From: Diploscapter coronatus
Lineage: Eukaryota; Nematoda; Chromadorea; Rhabditida; Rhabditidae
Assembly (NCBI GenBank): GCA_964036155.1
Contig: OZ038423.1
Span: 10,617,249-10,681,248, forward strand
DNA length: 64,000 bases
Direction of reading: 5' to 3'
Shown: piece by piece, positions 25,901 through 41,820 of the stretch
Position numbering within the stretch: the stretch's first letter is position 1
How the letters are laid out: the number at the start of each line of letters is the position of its first letter
Made by a program: the position numbers and the translations under genes
Notes under the pieces: model-generated
The model's database searches: none
What the model was told of the DNA's origin: nothing
The model's input: only the letters and a program-made list of their open reading frames with translations

Positions 25901-28900
25901 ACAGATCCAAGAGTTATGCAAATTATTTCCGTTATTCAGGAGTAGACGAAAGAGTGAAAAATGTTCAACATTATTGGGTTATGCGAAAAACACAGAGAAG
26001 ACAATAAAAGTGGCGAATGAAGAGTGCTGAAAGAAGGCAGGGGGAATGAGTGACTTATCCAAGGACGGATCTGATGAACGGACATCTCAGAAATAGAGAT
26101 TGAGAGATTTGACAGGGCGGGGTCAGGAGTAGTACAACAAAGTCGCATATCCCAGTTTCCCATGATACCAATAGATATGCTAATTATGATAAATATTTAC
26201 CTTTTTCATATAGTTTTGAGAGCCAAGTTACCGAATGATGAAATTTATCGACAATTTTTAGATTTAACCCAGAATAGCATTTAATTTGAGCTAAAAATTA
26301 AAGAAATTAGTGAACGGATACTTAGATGATCTATATTTTCTCAGGATTCTCATAATAATCATCGCATAGCCTACTTTTCTACTTTCACAGGCAATTTTCG
26401 TGTCTCCTCTTCTGGTGGACTATATCCTGAGGGCATGCAAAATACTCGCTACGCACTTTCTCAAGAGTTATCTTCCAAAGATTTATGAATCTACGAAAAA
26501 CCAAAATACTAAAAACAAACAAAATAGAATGTGCATTATTAACAAAAAGATGCATCCGAAAAGGGCCGGAAAGGACAAGAAAGAATACTTGACCCTACAT
26601 GCTAATTAGGAAGAACAGAGGGCGCCTAGGAATAAATAAGGAGCTACTTTTTGAGATTAAGAATGACAACTCTTGAGTTCCTGAGTGACAATTTGACAAC
26701 CTTTCATCGCATAATATAGCATAAAATATGCAGTCCAGATTTTATGTGACACAGTATATTTTGAGATTTGGATAACGTGAAGAAAATGTTATCGCTTCCA
26801 AATGTGGAATTCGGATTTTAAGAGTCGGCTAACTTTATGGCATTCTTATAGTAGAGCCCCACTCGTAGCTAAATGATGAGCGTAAGATAGATTTGGAGCG
26901 AAATATAAAAAGAAAAGAAAAAGAATTTTCGAATCTCGTTCAGCAAAATCCCAGAGCGTATAACTTCTCAATCATGGCGATCATGCATTTCTTCGAGAGT
27001 TTGAAGAGCACATCTTGAAGGATTTGAAACGGAGTAGTAAAGTTATCGTAGAATAATACGAAGTTTTGAAAAATTTTCAAGATTTTTTTTTTTTTGAAAT
27101 TGGTAAACTTTCAAAATAAAATCAAGTTTCTGATAATTTAAAAAAAAAACATGACACTAACTTTTTCATAAATTTAGATAAAAAATTATTGAAATTGAAA
27201 CGAATGGGTAAAATTTTGAAAATCTAAACTCCGAAAAAACTCAGATCAGTTTGTTCGATTTTTGCCCAGAAAACCGGAAAAGGAATTTGGGTGTGCTTTT
27301 GCGAAAGTGAGAATATTTGCGGTTGGAATTATAAAACAACACTTCTCAAAGCATAGGAATAGTGCATAAAATTTAGAGAGGGAAAGAAAGAGACATAAAA
27401 TGTGAAAATATTTTATGAAATTTAGATGGAAAAAGAAAGATCGAGAAAAAATTGCATTGCAAGAGATACAGGACATTGTCATATTCATTGTCGAAGAAAT
27501 TGAATTTGAATAGGAGGTGTCATCATTTTGACTGGCATAACAATGGCAAGAGGTCAATGAGAAAAGAATTAGAATTTAGAGTAATAGCATGAGAAAGTAA
27601 GAGGGAAAGAATAGAAGCTAAAGAAATAGTATGCAGAAAGTGACAGGACCCCCTAATTAGAATAAGGGAATTAAGGAGTAAAATAACTGTTGAAAGAATA
27701 AGGGATGAGTTGACAGTAATTGTGGATGACTATATGAAAAGAGTGAAAGATGTCAAGCGATAATCCAATTTTAGAATGTAAGAAGACGTTTTTACTCAAT
27801 TAGGATTAGTATTTTAGGTAAAAATGGACTGAAGCAGTTTTCTGTGAATAATTCATAACTACTGTGATAGCCTAAAAATTCATGGTGAAAGTTATAAATC
27901 TTATCTCTTCTTCATATCTAAATCTCTATACCCGTAATACCTTCACATGAGGGTAGGGAGAATTTTACGTTTCCTAACACCTGTTATTTTCTCGACACTT
28001 GTTGCGTGACTGATCATAAAAAATCTCGGGATGTGATCATTTGATGTAAACTATTTGAGTCAAGGTCTTGTCGTGAAGATTTAAGAATACCGTAATTTTA
28101 GAAAATTAAGAAATATTTGAATGTGAGCCAGGTATTAATCTAAAATAAATAAGGTTCAACTTTACTGTAACTTCAGGAAATTCAATATTTGACGCAGAAT
28201 CTAGGCTAGAGATGAGTTAATTATCTTTCTAGGCTGATTGTCCTAAACCTTAGACTCTCTCAGAAACTAATGTTATTTCCAAGATGAGCTTAAATTAAGC
28301 ATCTCTATGATTGGCTAATTTGGGCTTGGAGAATATCTCAAATCCAATCGGGGTTTGGAGCGAAGAAGACATGAATTGGGACAAACAATAACCGAGAAAT
28401 TGGATTATCATTAGAGCGCGAAACATGGGTGCAAATCACATGCAGAGCATCATTGTCTAAATTTCGATATTTCGATTTTAGACATCTAAATTAAAGGTTA
28501 AATATTACAAAACAATCTTTAATATTTATTATCTTAAATTTTAGATTATTTAAAGTTTGCACTCTGCATTTCATCAAAGTTTGACCTGCCTCGCATTGTT
28601 CTAGCTTCTCATTCGCTCTTTCACCTCCGACTGTTCTCTCGTTTAGCTGTTAAATTTGCCAAAGATGATTGAATAGGGAAAACCTTGACCGTTGAAAAAT
28701 GGTACTTCTAAACTCGGCATTTTATCACTACACTACAGTCGTTTTATTTTGTTCGCCGTTAAAAGATAGATATCTCGAGGAAAGGAAAGGCGAGAGAAGG
28801 TTTGAAAGCAAAAGAGCGTATGAGAAGTCGGAAAAATGAGAGCCAGATTTGGGTGAAAAACGGTATAATTTTGGAATTAAAATATGTCTAAAATACCATC

Positions 28901-29387
28901 ATATCCAAATTTAATTCCAGAGTTATTCCAAACTCCCCAAGGGCTGAATCTTCGTGTCATCCGATTATCCCTACAAGGGCCTTTCAAGAGTTCGGAGTAT
29001 GTCCGGGGTTAAATTGAGGAGTAAATGAACCGACCACTCAACTTGAGGATCTGGGAATTCCGAGCCAATTTACGTATACCCATTCATTTCCAGATTAAAC
29101 TCGAATATCCCAAACTAGGATATCCGAAAATAAGTTATCCTGGATGATTATGTTTATAGTTAAAGGGAGGGAATTGAAAATTTTATAGGAAAAAGCTGTT
29201 TTCATTGCAGATTTGGTCAGAAAATATCAATTTCTTAACCCCAAATGGCCAAGAATAAGATGATGGACTTATATGCATCGTGAAATTTTATGCATTTTAA
29301 ATTAGGGGACGGATCTCAATTATAGCGAAGAAAGATGGCATTTTAAACGGAATTTAGATGCAACAATTTATGGAAAATTGAGACAAT
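22975..29387. other. Long gene-poor spacer (6.4 kb)
   Basis: I found no exon with convincing coding features. Purine-rich (complement of pyrimidine-rich) tracts occur at 23210-23330, 24370-24470, 24840-24900 and 27360-27640; the last carries two complements of CTATTTC-type cores about 42 nt apart. A pyrimidine tract with CATGCTATTTA lies at 25160-25260. The dispersed GATGAAGATCAACTT-like motif is at 23649-23664, with related copies near 25831 and 25881. The 163-residue open frame at 24997-25488 spans a pyrimidine tract and has no splice or family support. Confidence 0.5.
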
Positions 29388-29921
29388 TTAGACAATTTTA
29401 GTAGATTTTTCATGATTGAGATCAGAATGTGAACTTAGGATTTCGTAGATTTTATGCTGAGCCGCTCTAACGATACTGGCTCGCTTTTTGCGTTCGCTTC
29501 GGTCTTTGTAGGCCTAAACTCTTTTATTTAAAAAATGAGAAGTGAGATTTGTAAAATTTACCTGTTTCAAATTCGAAGGTAACCCATCCCACTCCCTGGC
29601 TATGATTCTGGATAATTTTCCGAAAGAAACGTCCGGATTTTCTTTTTTCGTCAAACTTTGCTGCTCGCGAAAAAATATCGCATATGCTGAACTGAAATTT
29701 GAAAATTCGCTAGAAAAAACAATACTGACTTACCTTCTAGAAGTACCTTTATAGACATATTTATAGTCGTCTTCATTTCCGATTTTCCTCTGATAGTTTT
29801 GATGGACTCGATTAGAATTTATCTCTTTCAGGGGAGAATTTTGAAATTTGAAGGTTGGTTCAAGCTGGGTCCAATCCACAGATTCTCGAGGTAAGTTGTA
29901 GCAGGAAAATTCGTCTTTCAT
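29388..29921 (-). CDS. Small TOX-like HMG-box protein
   Basis: Three exons give about 140 residues. The start at 29921 (MKDEFSCYNLPRE) follows an acceptor-like CTGTAG. Exon 1 ends at a GTAAGT donor in phase 2, and exon 2 continues into a single HMG box: SSAYAIFFREQQSLTKKENP, DVSFGKLSRIIAREWDGLPS, then exon 3 QAYKDRSERKK and a short basic tail (stop at 29388-29390). The pattern AYA-FFR-QQ...NP...FG..S.I....WD.L....K..YK.R.E resembles the TOX family box more than SOX or HMGB boxes. TOX-type boxes bind distorted DNA and act in chromatin and transcription control in the nucleus. Vertebrate TOX proteins are several hundred residues, so this is a box with a short N-terminus only, or the 5' exons are missing. 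Confidence 0.72.
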
Positions 29922-31019
29922 AGATTTCTACAGATTATTTAAATTAATGCGGATAAAAATGATCTTATCACAAGTTTTCTAAAATCTAGAAATTAGAAAT
30001 TCTAAAAACAAGAAAAAATATACATTAAAAATCATTTAAAACAGCATGTGGCTGAAAATAACCATACAAATGGCTCTAATCTTCTATAATATGCTCTTTT
30101 CCCTGTAATTTTCCCATCTAATCTCTAATTTAGCCAAGTATTGCATCATCATCTTTATTCAAGGCATGGCATGGTCAGAATAAGTCAAATTAGGTACAAT
30201 AAGGGCCAAAACAAGACATGTTATTAAGAGCGGTCTATCTTTTGCGATAAAATTAGCTGTATTTTGAGTTTTTTTAGTTAGATTCTTTTGAGAAGTATCA
30301 CTTCACGTTTTGACGAATTCCCTTGATACTTTATTGTTCGGTTCAGTGTAATAATGGTTAGTTTTTATCATGCATTTTCAGGGTCGGGTAATTTTTCACT
30401 TTTTCTATTACAGGCCTGCAGATGGAAATAATTAATCTTGAATTTATTGAAAGAAGATCAAGAAATTTTGTGGAAACCCTAAAATATTTATAAAACTAAA
30501 TATCTATCGATTAAAATCTGTTGATCACGATGTTTCGTTAATCATTTGTCTCATTGTAAATTTGCTCCTGAATACACTTTTTAGTTTTATCAATAAACTG
30601 ATAAGCACGTTATTATGTGTTTTGCAAGGAAATAACAGCACGCACCAGATCTTCAAATCATGAATTTCAAATTACAATGTAGTTTGAACATTTTATGTTT
30701 CCCCATAAAATTAGGCAATTAATTATTTTTTTTTAAAAACTCGTATTTGACATATTTACAACACCTCATAAATACATTTTGAGCAAAAAACCACGAAAAA
30801 GTCGATGCGTTTAGAAATTTTTCAAAACTTTTTCGTTTAAATCTAAAATCTACTATGTACAAAATAGAGCAAATCCTAGATAAGCGAATTATATTTGGCG
30901 AAAGAAGGTCGAATCACATCGTAAAATTTGTATATTTTATATACAATTTTGGAATTTCATTCATGATTAAGGGATTTTTAGGGGGTTTTTTTACAGAAGT
31001 CTCAAGATTGTCTGAGAAT
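29922..31019. other. Spacer, nothing recognised
   Basis: AT-rich sequence without supported exons. The open frame at 30855-31046 on the plus strand is AT-rich and overlaps a better minus-strand candidate at its end. Confidence 0.4.
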
Positions 31020-31578
31020 TTATCCCCTGCAGCCGATCCTTCGTAGTATACTTCGGTTGGGACGTCGAGGCTCGATCATAAGATGTCGAAATTGTAGGTC
31101 CTCAGAGCGGAATTCCCAAGAGTCTGCTTTCAGCTGAAAATTGAAATTTATTAATACCTTATTTCTTGTAAACCACATGGCATCATGACGAAAATATGAC
31201 AGTAGATAGTAAAGTGCGATATCTTTTCTCATGCTATCCTTCCAGATCTCATGTCATCATGCCTTGCGGTTTGAAAGATGCCTATTATCTTGAGATAAGT
31301 TTGATCATTTCTATGATGTTTCAGAGAATGATATAAATTTTGAGTTATTTTCCGAATCAATAATAAATTGGGTTTCAAAATACAGGAATAATCGGATTAC
31401 TTGAAACATTTTGAGACACAGTATGAATGGAAATTCGCTATCGATTTCGAGGGTTAGAGCATAATTTTGGAGAAAAAAATGAGAAAATTGGGTTGAAGGG
31501 GCATTTTGGCCAAAAAAAAAGAAGCAACCTTACCGCTACACCACCGAGCAGGTAGTCAAGCATGACATAGGCGTTCAT
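31020..31578 (-). CDS. Candidate two-exon small peptide (about 52 residues)
   Basis: ATG at 31578 starts NAYVMLDYLLGGVA, which ends at a GTAAGG donor; the next exon follows a TTTTCAG acceptor in phase 0 and reads LKADSWEFRSEDLQFRH on to RRPNRSILRRIGCRG and a stop at 31020-31022. The mildly hydrophobic start and dibasic sites with a C-terminal Gly could suit a processed peptide, but that is speculation. It might also be 5' exon material of a neighbouring gene. Support is only good splice signals and a short open frame. Confidence 0.25.
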
Positions 31579-32778
31579 TTCTGCTAACGATCTTAGAAAT
31601 TAGAGTATTTCTAAAACATCAGAACTGTTCAGCAATTATTGACAAAACCACTTCACATGCGTTACGCAGGAATAAGAAAGAGAAAGAATAGATCTTGGAG
31701 AAGGAGAAAAATGGCGAAATAAACAAAACAGTAGAACTAAGAAAATAGAAATCTAAAGAAAGTTCAAAAAATTAACCTAAAAAATAAAAACTACAATGAT
31801 AATATCTAGTATCCGATGAAAAAATTCATTTTGAAATTCAGGACGAATTTTTGTGCACTAATGTGGTTGTTCAAAATTTCAAAGAAGAGACTGAATTTCT
31901 GAAAAGTGAAAAATTTAGAGAAAAATAGGAGGATCTTTTCGACTATCGGTCAGCTAGAAAATAGAAAACTCCCTCCCTCCTTTCTCTTATCATTTATCAT
32001 TCTTTTCGATCACTCATTTTCAAACGCTATCTCTTTCTTCTTCTCTTTCTGCTCTCTCAGTTTATCACGATCTATCAGACTTCTAGACAAAGGGTTCAGT
32101 TCACGTGCTATCGGCTTGTGCCTAGCACCCTCATATTTATTTACAAGATTCGGGTAAAAATAACTTATGATAAGTTCAAATCCAGAAAAAAGTCTTGATT
32201 AATGAGGATACTCGATAAACTTTCTAATAGTTTTCTAAAAGTTTTTTTATCAAAGGTGCTCTCAATTTTTTAAAAGGGCACCTGACAAAAATGATCGTTC
32301 TCGTAATTAGATCATTGATAATTGGTGAGACCTACCTGATATCGACGAATTCACAAATTGTTAACCTCAATTTCCAAGAAATTTTCAACAACTACCCTGC
32401 GTCTATGTCCTCTTCCATGTGGTTAAGAATGGGCGACTCTGTCATTCACTAATTTCCCTGCCATGTCGAATTATCGTTAATATCGTTGGCCCACTCGAAA
32501 TTTTACATGTGACAAAACAAGTGCATTTTTTGCGGAAATTGGCGTCAAAATTACATCAACCCGAAAAATTAAATCGTAGTTTATTATAAGCATCACAGTG
32601 CATACATCAATTTTAGACCATGAGTACTTTTCGAGAAAGATATTTGAGGGCGAAAAGTACTCACAGCCATAAATTTCGCTATCAATTTATACATAAGATA
32701 AATCTCGTCTATTTGATATGAGAATGATAGGCTCACAACCACGCCCCGGATATGTTTTCTTTTAGTTGAGCTGGAGAT
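31579..32778. other. Spacer between the small ORF and GFAT
   Basis: No supported exon. A pyrimidine-rich block at 31970-32070 produces the Ser/Phe-rich open frame at 31906-32157. The region includes the GFAT 3' flank; an AATAAA was not obvious close behind the stop codon on the minus strand. Confidence 0.4.
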
Positions 32779-36189
<3,411 letters not shown>

Positions 36190-36885
36190 TTTTTCTAGCC
36201 TTGGATCTGAAGTATGCTCAAATGAAAATAATTTCTATTTTGAAATGAAAGATTAGCAATTATTAAATGATTTTCCGAACTGAAATTGGACAAATACGAA
36301 ATTTTAAAGAGAATGGAATGTTGAAAAGGGTTAATGAAAGGAGTGGAAAAAAATATTACACGTGGGCTTGTGAGAATGCGCCAGAAAAGAGGAGGAAAAG
36401 GATAAATAGAACGTAGCAACACATGACGTATTCGCTTTTCAAATGGTTTATAGAGTGACATGTTAAAAATGATAACATTTGATAAGGAAGATTGTCCGCA
36501 CACACATACAGAGGATGACCGAAATTGACCGAACAAGGGTTCTTTAGGGAAGTCGCCCATTCAAAGATAAACAAAAGGACGAGAGACTACGTGAAACAAA
36601 GATAGTTAGAGAAGCTCGAAAAGGGAAGAGGGAATATATAGTGTGACAAAAAAGAGAAGAAAAGTGAAAAGAAAGAAAAAAGGGGAGAAAGATAGAATCA
36701 AGAGGCCTAGAAAATATAGCCAACGGCGCTCTTTTTCGCTAAAATATGAAGAAAGAAATAGCATTGGAAGCTGAGAGGCCGAGAAAGAAGAAACTCCAAA
36801 TTCCCTATATACTGAAACGCGACAGCATATGGCGTATAGGAGAAAGTTCTCCTTCTTTCGACTCTCCAAAGTTGCAGCGATCTAT
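36190..36885. other. GFAT 5' flank with purine/pyrimidine tract
   Basis: The stretch upstream of the GFAT start is purine-rich on the plus strand (36600-36860) and holds a complement of the CTATTTC core near 36752-36758 (GAAATAGCATT). The minus-strand open frames at 36195-36574 and 36606-36869 are Phe/Leu/Ser-rich translations of this tract and are not supported as genes. Confidence 0.4.
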
Positions 36886-36889
36886 GGAA

Positions 36890-37100
36890 AAATTGATATG
36901 ATCATCATAGTTTCTTTGATGAAGACCGGTACAAAGTCTTCTCCAATCAGAGAGATATCGATCTAGAGCGGAAATTGACGGTTCTGGCAGAAAAAATCGA
37001 TGCGGGCGACATGATTTTGCCGAAATACAACATTCTTAGGCCTCATGGAATTCAAGTATACATTTTCATCATGAACCATAATATAAATTCTTAGATTAGT
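36890..37100 (+). other. Orphan candidate exon, plus strand
   Basis: A 60-codon open stretch reads HHSFFDEDRYKVFSNQRDID, continues LERKLTVLAEKIDAGDMILP and KYNILRPHGIQ, then enters AT-rich sequence ending at a stop at about 37095. The composition (charged, balanced, not AT-driven) looks like protein coding, and GTATAC just after HGIQ could be a donor. No ATG, no neighbouring exon and no family were identified, so it could be an isolated exon, a gene relic or chance. Confidence 0.3.
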
Positions 37101-37135
37101 AATTATTTAAATAAATTTATTTCGAAAGAATGCGA

Positions 37136-37290
37136 CTATTCATCAAACATATCATATTGCATGAAAACGGCCGGATCCTCGATACGGTGCGCTAATCCAC
37201 GTGGACAAATGTTGAACACTCCACATATCGGCGCTAGCCAGTGACCCAATGGAATCATCATGTTGATTTCAGCTCGCTTGATTTCCTCAC
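37136..37290 (-). other. Orphan candidate terminal exon, minus strand
   Basis: Behind a strong AAATTTTCAG acceptor the sequence reads GEEIKRAEINMMIPLGHWLA, PICGVFNICPRGLAHRIEDP and AVFMQYDMFDE with a TAG at 37136-37138. It looks like a real last exon. It requires an upstream phase of 1. The last Kelch exon (stop at 37878) offers only a phase 0 donor, so the two do not join. No other upstream exon was found in 37291-37877. The family is not recognised. Confidence 0.35.
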
Positions 37291-37877
37291 CTGAAAATTT
37301 GAAACTAGACTCTTTCAAGGAACCTTATCATCTGTCACAATCATTTCAGAATCGACAAGTTTATATCAATACACTGCGTTTCATAGAAATAGAACATCGA
37401 ATATTTGGTCGGTTCACATATTTTTTATGTATATTCAGCGGATTAAGTTATGCATACAATCAGATAATCCCGAATGATGAATTATCGTTTCATTTTTATC
37501 CTACGTCATTAATTTTTAAATGTAGTACGGACGATTGTTGAAAATCGACCGGCAGTTATTATATGACGGAAGACGGAGTAATACTTTTGTTATTGTCCAA
37601 CCGTCATTACGTTTATTCGTGGAACGTCTCTTAAAAATAAATTTTTTGAATTTCGAATACCATCAAAGTGTCATCTCGCATTCAAATACGACATGCTCAG
37701 GAGGATGAGAGTTTGAATTTTGAAAAAAATATCTTGAATAATATTTATTTTAATTGCAATTTTTCAGTGTCTTTATTGGATATCTTCGAGTTTTCTAATA
37801 TTATGTGCATTGAAATGAAATTATTATTTCACATTTCATTGAATAAAATTTCAATATGAAATCGGAGGTTATTACAA

Positions 37878-40800
37878 TCAAACTTTATCTAATGTTAATT
37901 TTCCGACTTCTCGCCATTTATTCGTTTGTGGGTCGTATTCCTCGATTGAATTACAAAGCTTTTCCATAGAATATTCTTGATATCTAAGTTAAAAAAAACT
38001 TTCGTGTAAAGATATGAAAAATCTCAGCTCACCCTCCGATTGCATATAATTTCTCGTTAGCGACAATGAGTGAATGATCATATCTTTCATAATTCATATC
38101 AGCGATTGGAGAAATTCGACTGTCAACTGGAGCTGAGGGGTTGAAACACAGACAGGATTTATATACTGTCTTATTACTAAATATATAATGATACATTATT
38201 TATCATACAAAATTAACGACTTCTCTCCTCCAGCCATGTAAATTCTTCCATTTAGAGATGCGACTTCGAAATGACCTCGTCTTTCTGGAATCTCTCCGAT
38301 TTCAATCCATTCCCGTTCGTCGTCTGATAGTCGATATATCTTATTATTAGTATATCCATCAATAACTGAATATCCATAATTACAATAATGAATATGCTAT
38401 AGTGTGACCGTATAAAATTTCATTGCATGTTATTGTTTGAGCACGACTAATTGAACGAGGAAAAGCAGGTCCTATTTCCCATCGTCCATCTATTAAAACC
38501 TGAATAAATTATTTCATGGATTTTCATTTGATCTTCTTACATCCACACGATCTTTCATTCTTCCCTTTTCAGGATAGTACCCACCCAAATAATACAATTT
38601 ATCTTTGAAATAAACCACAGATGCAGCAAAATACCATTCAGGAGGATCTGGGCCTGTAAAATTCTTTGAATCAATCATTCATGGATTTGTTGATAAGACC
38701 TCTTGAAATTTGTCGGGTATTCAAGTCGTATATTTCAAATGATTCATTTATGTCGTCAATTCCAAAAATCTGAAATTTGAGAAATTATTCAAAATAATGA
38801 ACATAAGGACTTACTCTGTTCTGTGTAGTTGCTACTTGATATGGCTTGTAATAATTGTCGAATTTTGCAATCTCTTCTACTGAGCAGGTAAATGAATTGA
38901 ACAAACATATTCTTCCTTCACGATTATCATCATTTCGATAATAAACTAAATTATTAGGAATCGTTTCAAAGTCTCTTACTTAGCTTTCAACATAATTTCT
39001 TACGATAAAATAAAACTATCTGCAAATTATTGAATGAATTGCCTCCACCAATCTGCAAATTATTGATATTTTGGGCCAATTCATTCATTGTATTATTAAT
39101 CAACGATATTGCGTTTCGCTTCTGAAATTATCACTTTCACTTTTAGTAATGGATTATTTATTTTCAGACCTCCAAAGCATTTACGCTAATCTCAGTTCCA
39201 TGAGACATAGCCTCTTCAGGATCAGCATTGTAACCAATTTGCGAATTGTTGATATTCCGGGATAATTCAACCATTGTATTATTAACCAATGGGATTTGCT
39301 TTTCCTTCTAGAATATTTTATTTAAATATTCACAGTATAATAATTTCTACCTCAATAGCATCAGCCAAATTAGCTGCTCCAAAAACAATCGCTTCATCTG
39401 GATTTATGTTGCGCTTCAATCTATCTCTTCCGAATTTTCCCTCTAGAAGCTCTTTAACAGCAGGAATTCTTGTAGATCCACCCACCAAAATCTAAATGCA
39501 AATATTTTATTTAAAAAAAGTTAAATTGGAAAATTTAATTTCAATAAAACATACCACGTGATTAATGTCATTTTCATGAAGTCGAGCCATCTTTAATGCC
39601 TGGTCGATTAAATTTATCGCTCTGGTAAATAAACTATCACACAGTTCGTTGAATTTTATCTTTGTTAAATCTACATCTAAGTCTGGCCCAATATCGATGT
39701 CCAACTAAATTGGGAAAATTATACAGCTGCTTTATTTTTCACCGTTTACATGAATGCTTACTGCTGAAGCAGTAAAAGAGAGTGATTCTTTTGCTATTCT
39801 GCATTCGTTCCGCAATCGCTTGACTAAGCGCGGATTTGTGAAAATATCGTAGTCCGACGTTTTCATATATTCCTGATATGCATAATTCATAATTATGCTG
39901 TCAAAATCCTGTCCACCTGATACAAAACATTATTTGCATGACATTAAAAAAGTATACCCAAGTGTTCATCTCCTGTTACAGCCTTAATTGTGATTTTTTC
40001 ATTTTTTATTTCACATATGCTAATATCGAGAGTTCCTAAATCATATTATTTTATTTTTCAGAATCAAACACATAAAAGTTTTTCTAATCCAGTTGCATAT
40101 AAATGAACTGTACGAAAACATTATATAATAAAATAACAATTTACCTCCACCAAAATCGAATATCATGATCATCGAGTCATCCAATTTTCTCTCAGTATGA
40201 TAAGCAATTGTCGCCGCTATTGGCTCTTCAATTAATAGCTTCAATTCAAATCCAGCCATTTTAACAGCTTGTTTTGTTGCAGCTATTTGATTATACTGGA
40301 AAGTAGCTGGAATTGTAACTACTGCGCCAGTCACTTGGCTTCCAATATACGACTGAATATTAAAATTATTATAACTTTCAGAACATAAAAATATCGGACC
40401 TCAGCAGTGGTCTTTATTTTCTTCAAAATTTCAGCTGAAACCTCTTCGGGCGTCGCAAATCTTTCATTAGGTTTTCCTTTATTCAAAACATATCCCACTT
40501 TGTTCTAAATTAGTCGGAATTAAATACCGTAAAACCTATTATAAAAGTTATTCTAACTTTTGACTTTGAACTCTCAAAGCTATTTATTTTTATTCAAATT
40601 TGATCCTATAAAGAGATGGATAATTTAAATCAATGCTTGTACTTTTAGAAAATCCCTGGTTTATAATTTTGGGTAGATTTTAAGGAGACTGACAAAGTCG
40701 ACAGATCGAGTGGGCTTCTATTGAAAAATATACGTTACTCACATCTCGTGTATCCAAATTGAATGTCCAAAGTAAACGATTCTCCGCAATTGGCAAATTA

Positions 40801-41117
40801 TGCATAAATTTCCATCCAAGGAGTCGTTTTGAATCTTCAAAAGACTGCCTAATAAATGATCAACAGAAGCGTTAAACCAACCGTAGAGAACACTTGATAA
40901 ATCATGATAATTCAGAGCTGGATTACCTACTAGAATCTCTTCGTCATCAAAAGAAACTATAGATGGAAGAAAATTTTTCCCTAAACAATTCATTACTTTA
41001 AAAACCATGTATCAAAGCTAATTCACCCTCATCATCAAAAATTATCTTACGAGCCCCATTTTCAATGATAGCAACACACGAATATGTCGTCCCCAAATCG
41101 ATGCCGATATAGACCAT
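37878..41117 (-). CDS. Hsp70 nucleotide-binding domain fused to a Kelch propeller
   Basis: About 700 residues in roughly 17 exons. The N-terminal half is an Hsp70 ATPase domain: [13 protein letters not shown] (phosphate 1), [10 protein letters not shown] with the catalytic-type Lys, [41 protein letters not shown] (phosphate 2), GGQDFD, and [16 protein letters not shown] (adenosine). Asp and Thr of the phosphate loops are kept; the Arg usually found in FNDSQRQAT is replaced by Ile. Instead of a substrate-binding domain, exons 39170-39307 and 39004-39121 encode degenerate copies of the preceding exon. A canonical 58-nt intron (38946-39003, GTAAGA...AATTTAG, phase 1 on both sides) then joins a Kelch domain of about five blades ([59 protein letters not shown]), with a stop at 37878-37880. 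Every Kelch junction also matches in phase. If that one intron is not removed, the Hsp70 part stops at 38987-38989 and the Kelch part has no ATG. A fusion is therefore the simplest model. Confidence 0.78.
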
Positions 41118-41820
41118 TTTTATTCTTTCATTTTTTAAACTAAAAATTTGTGCTGATTTAGGAAATAAATCATACGTTCATGCGTAAATGAATAAAAAAT
41201 CAATAATCATTAGGAGCAAGAAAGCAAGCTTTTAAATTGAATGAGAGTTGATAAGAACATAGTTGGAGTAGAGAGCGCAAGTCTCGCCCACTCTGTGAAG
41301 TCAAAGTCAAAGAAGGCAATTTTTCGAAGCGACTTTTTCTCACTTTTCTTTTTCACTATTAGACATGGGCCTAGGGAACATTTTTGCTTCCAGAACATGC
41401 CCCCGAAACTTGACTCGAGCCGGTCAAAACGTACAGCAAAGTTTTTAAATAGTTCGTTTGAGCCTTGCATACCTCACTCACCATTTTCTCAAAATGAATA
41501 TGAAAGAATAGTCACTTCTGGTTCGAGTAGAGTTAGAATTCGATTGAAGAAAATTTGTGAAGATTAAATTTAAAATTTTCGAATTCAATGCAAAACAAAA
41601 AAAATCTTTGTACCATCTGGCGGCCATTTTAGCATCAAAAGCACGATTTTCAAATTAGCATAGTTCCGCTCACTTATGGGGGCGAGGCATTGTCTCCTCG
41701 GTTTTGCGATTAGGAACCATAGGGGCACCCAACTCTATATGATTAAATCACAATTTGTGAGACTTTTTCCCAAATTCAGGTAATTGCTCGAGTCTTACAA
41801 ATACTCTCTCTCTCTCTCTC
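41118..41820. other. Spacer between the Hsp70-Kelch start and the foldback element
   Basis: This is the presumed promoter side of the Hsp70-Kelch gene. The overlapping plus- and minus-strand open frames at 41210-41567 have no splice or family support. A (CT)n run at 41803-41820 directly abuts the foldback element. Confidence 0.4.

Noticed and set aside
31020..31232. Single 70-residue frame read through into the intron
   Set aside because: Its first half is intron-like and preceded by a TTTTCAG acceptor; only the downstream half is kept, as part of the two-exon candidate.
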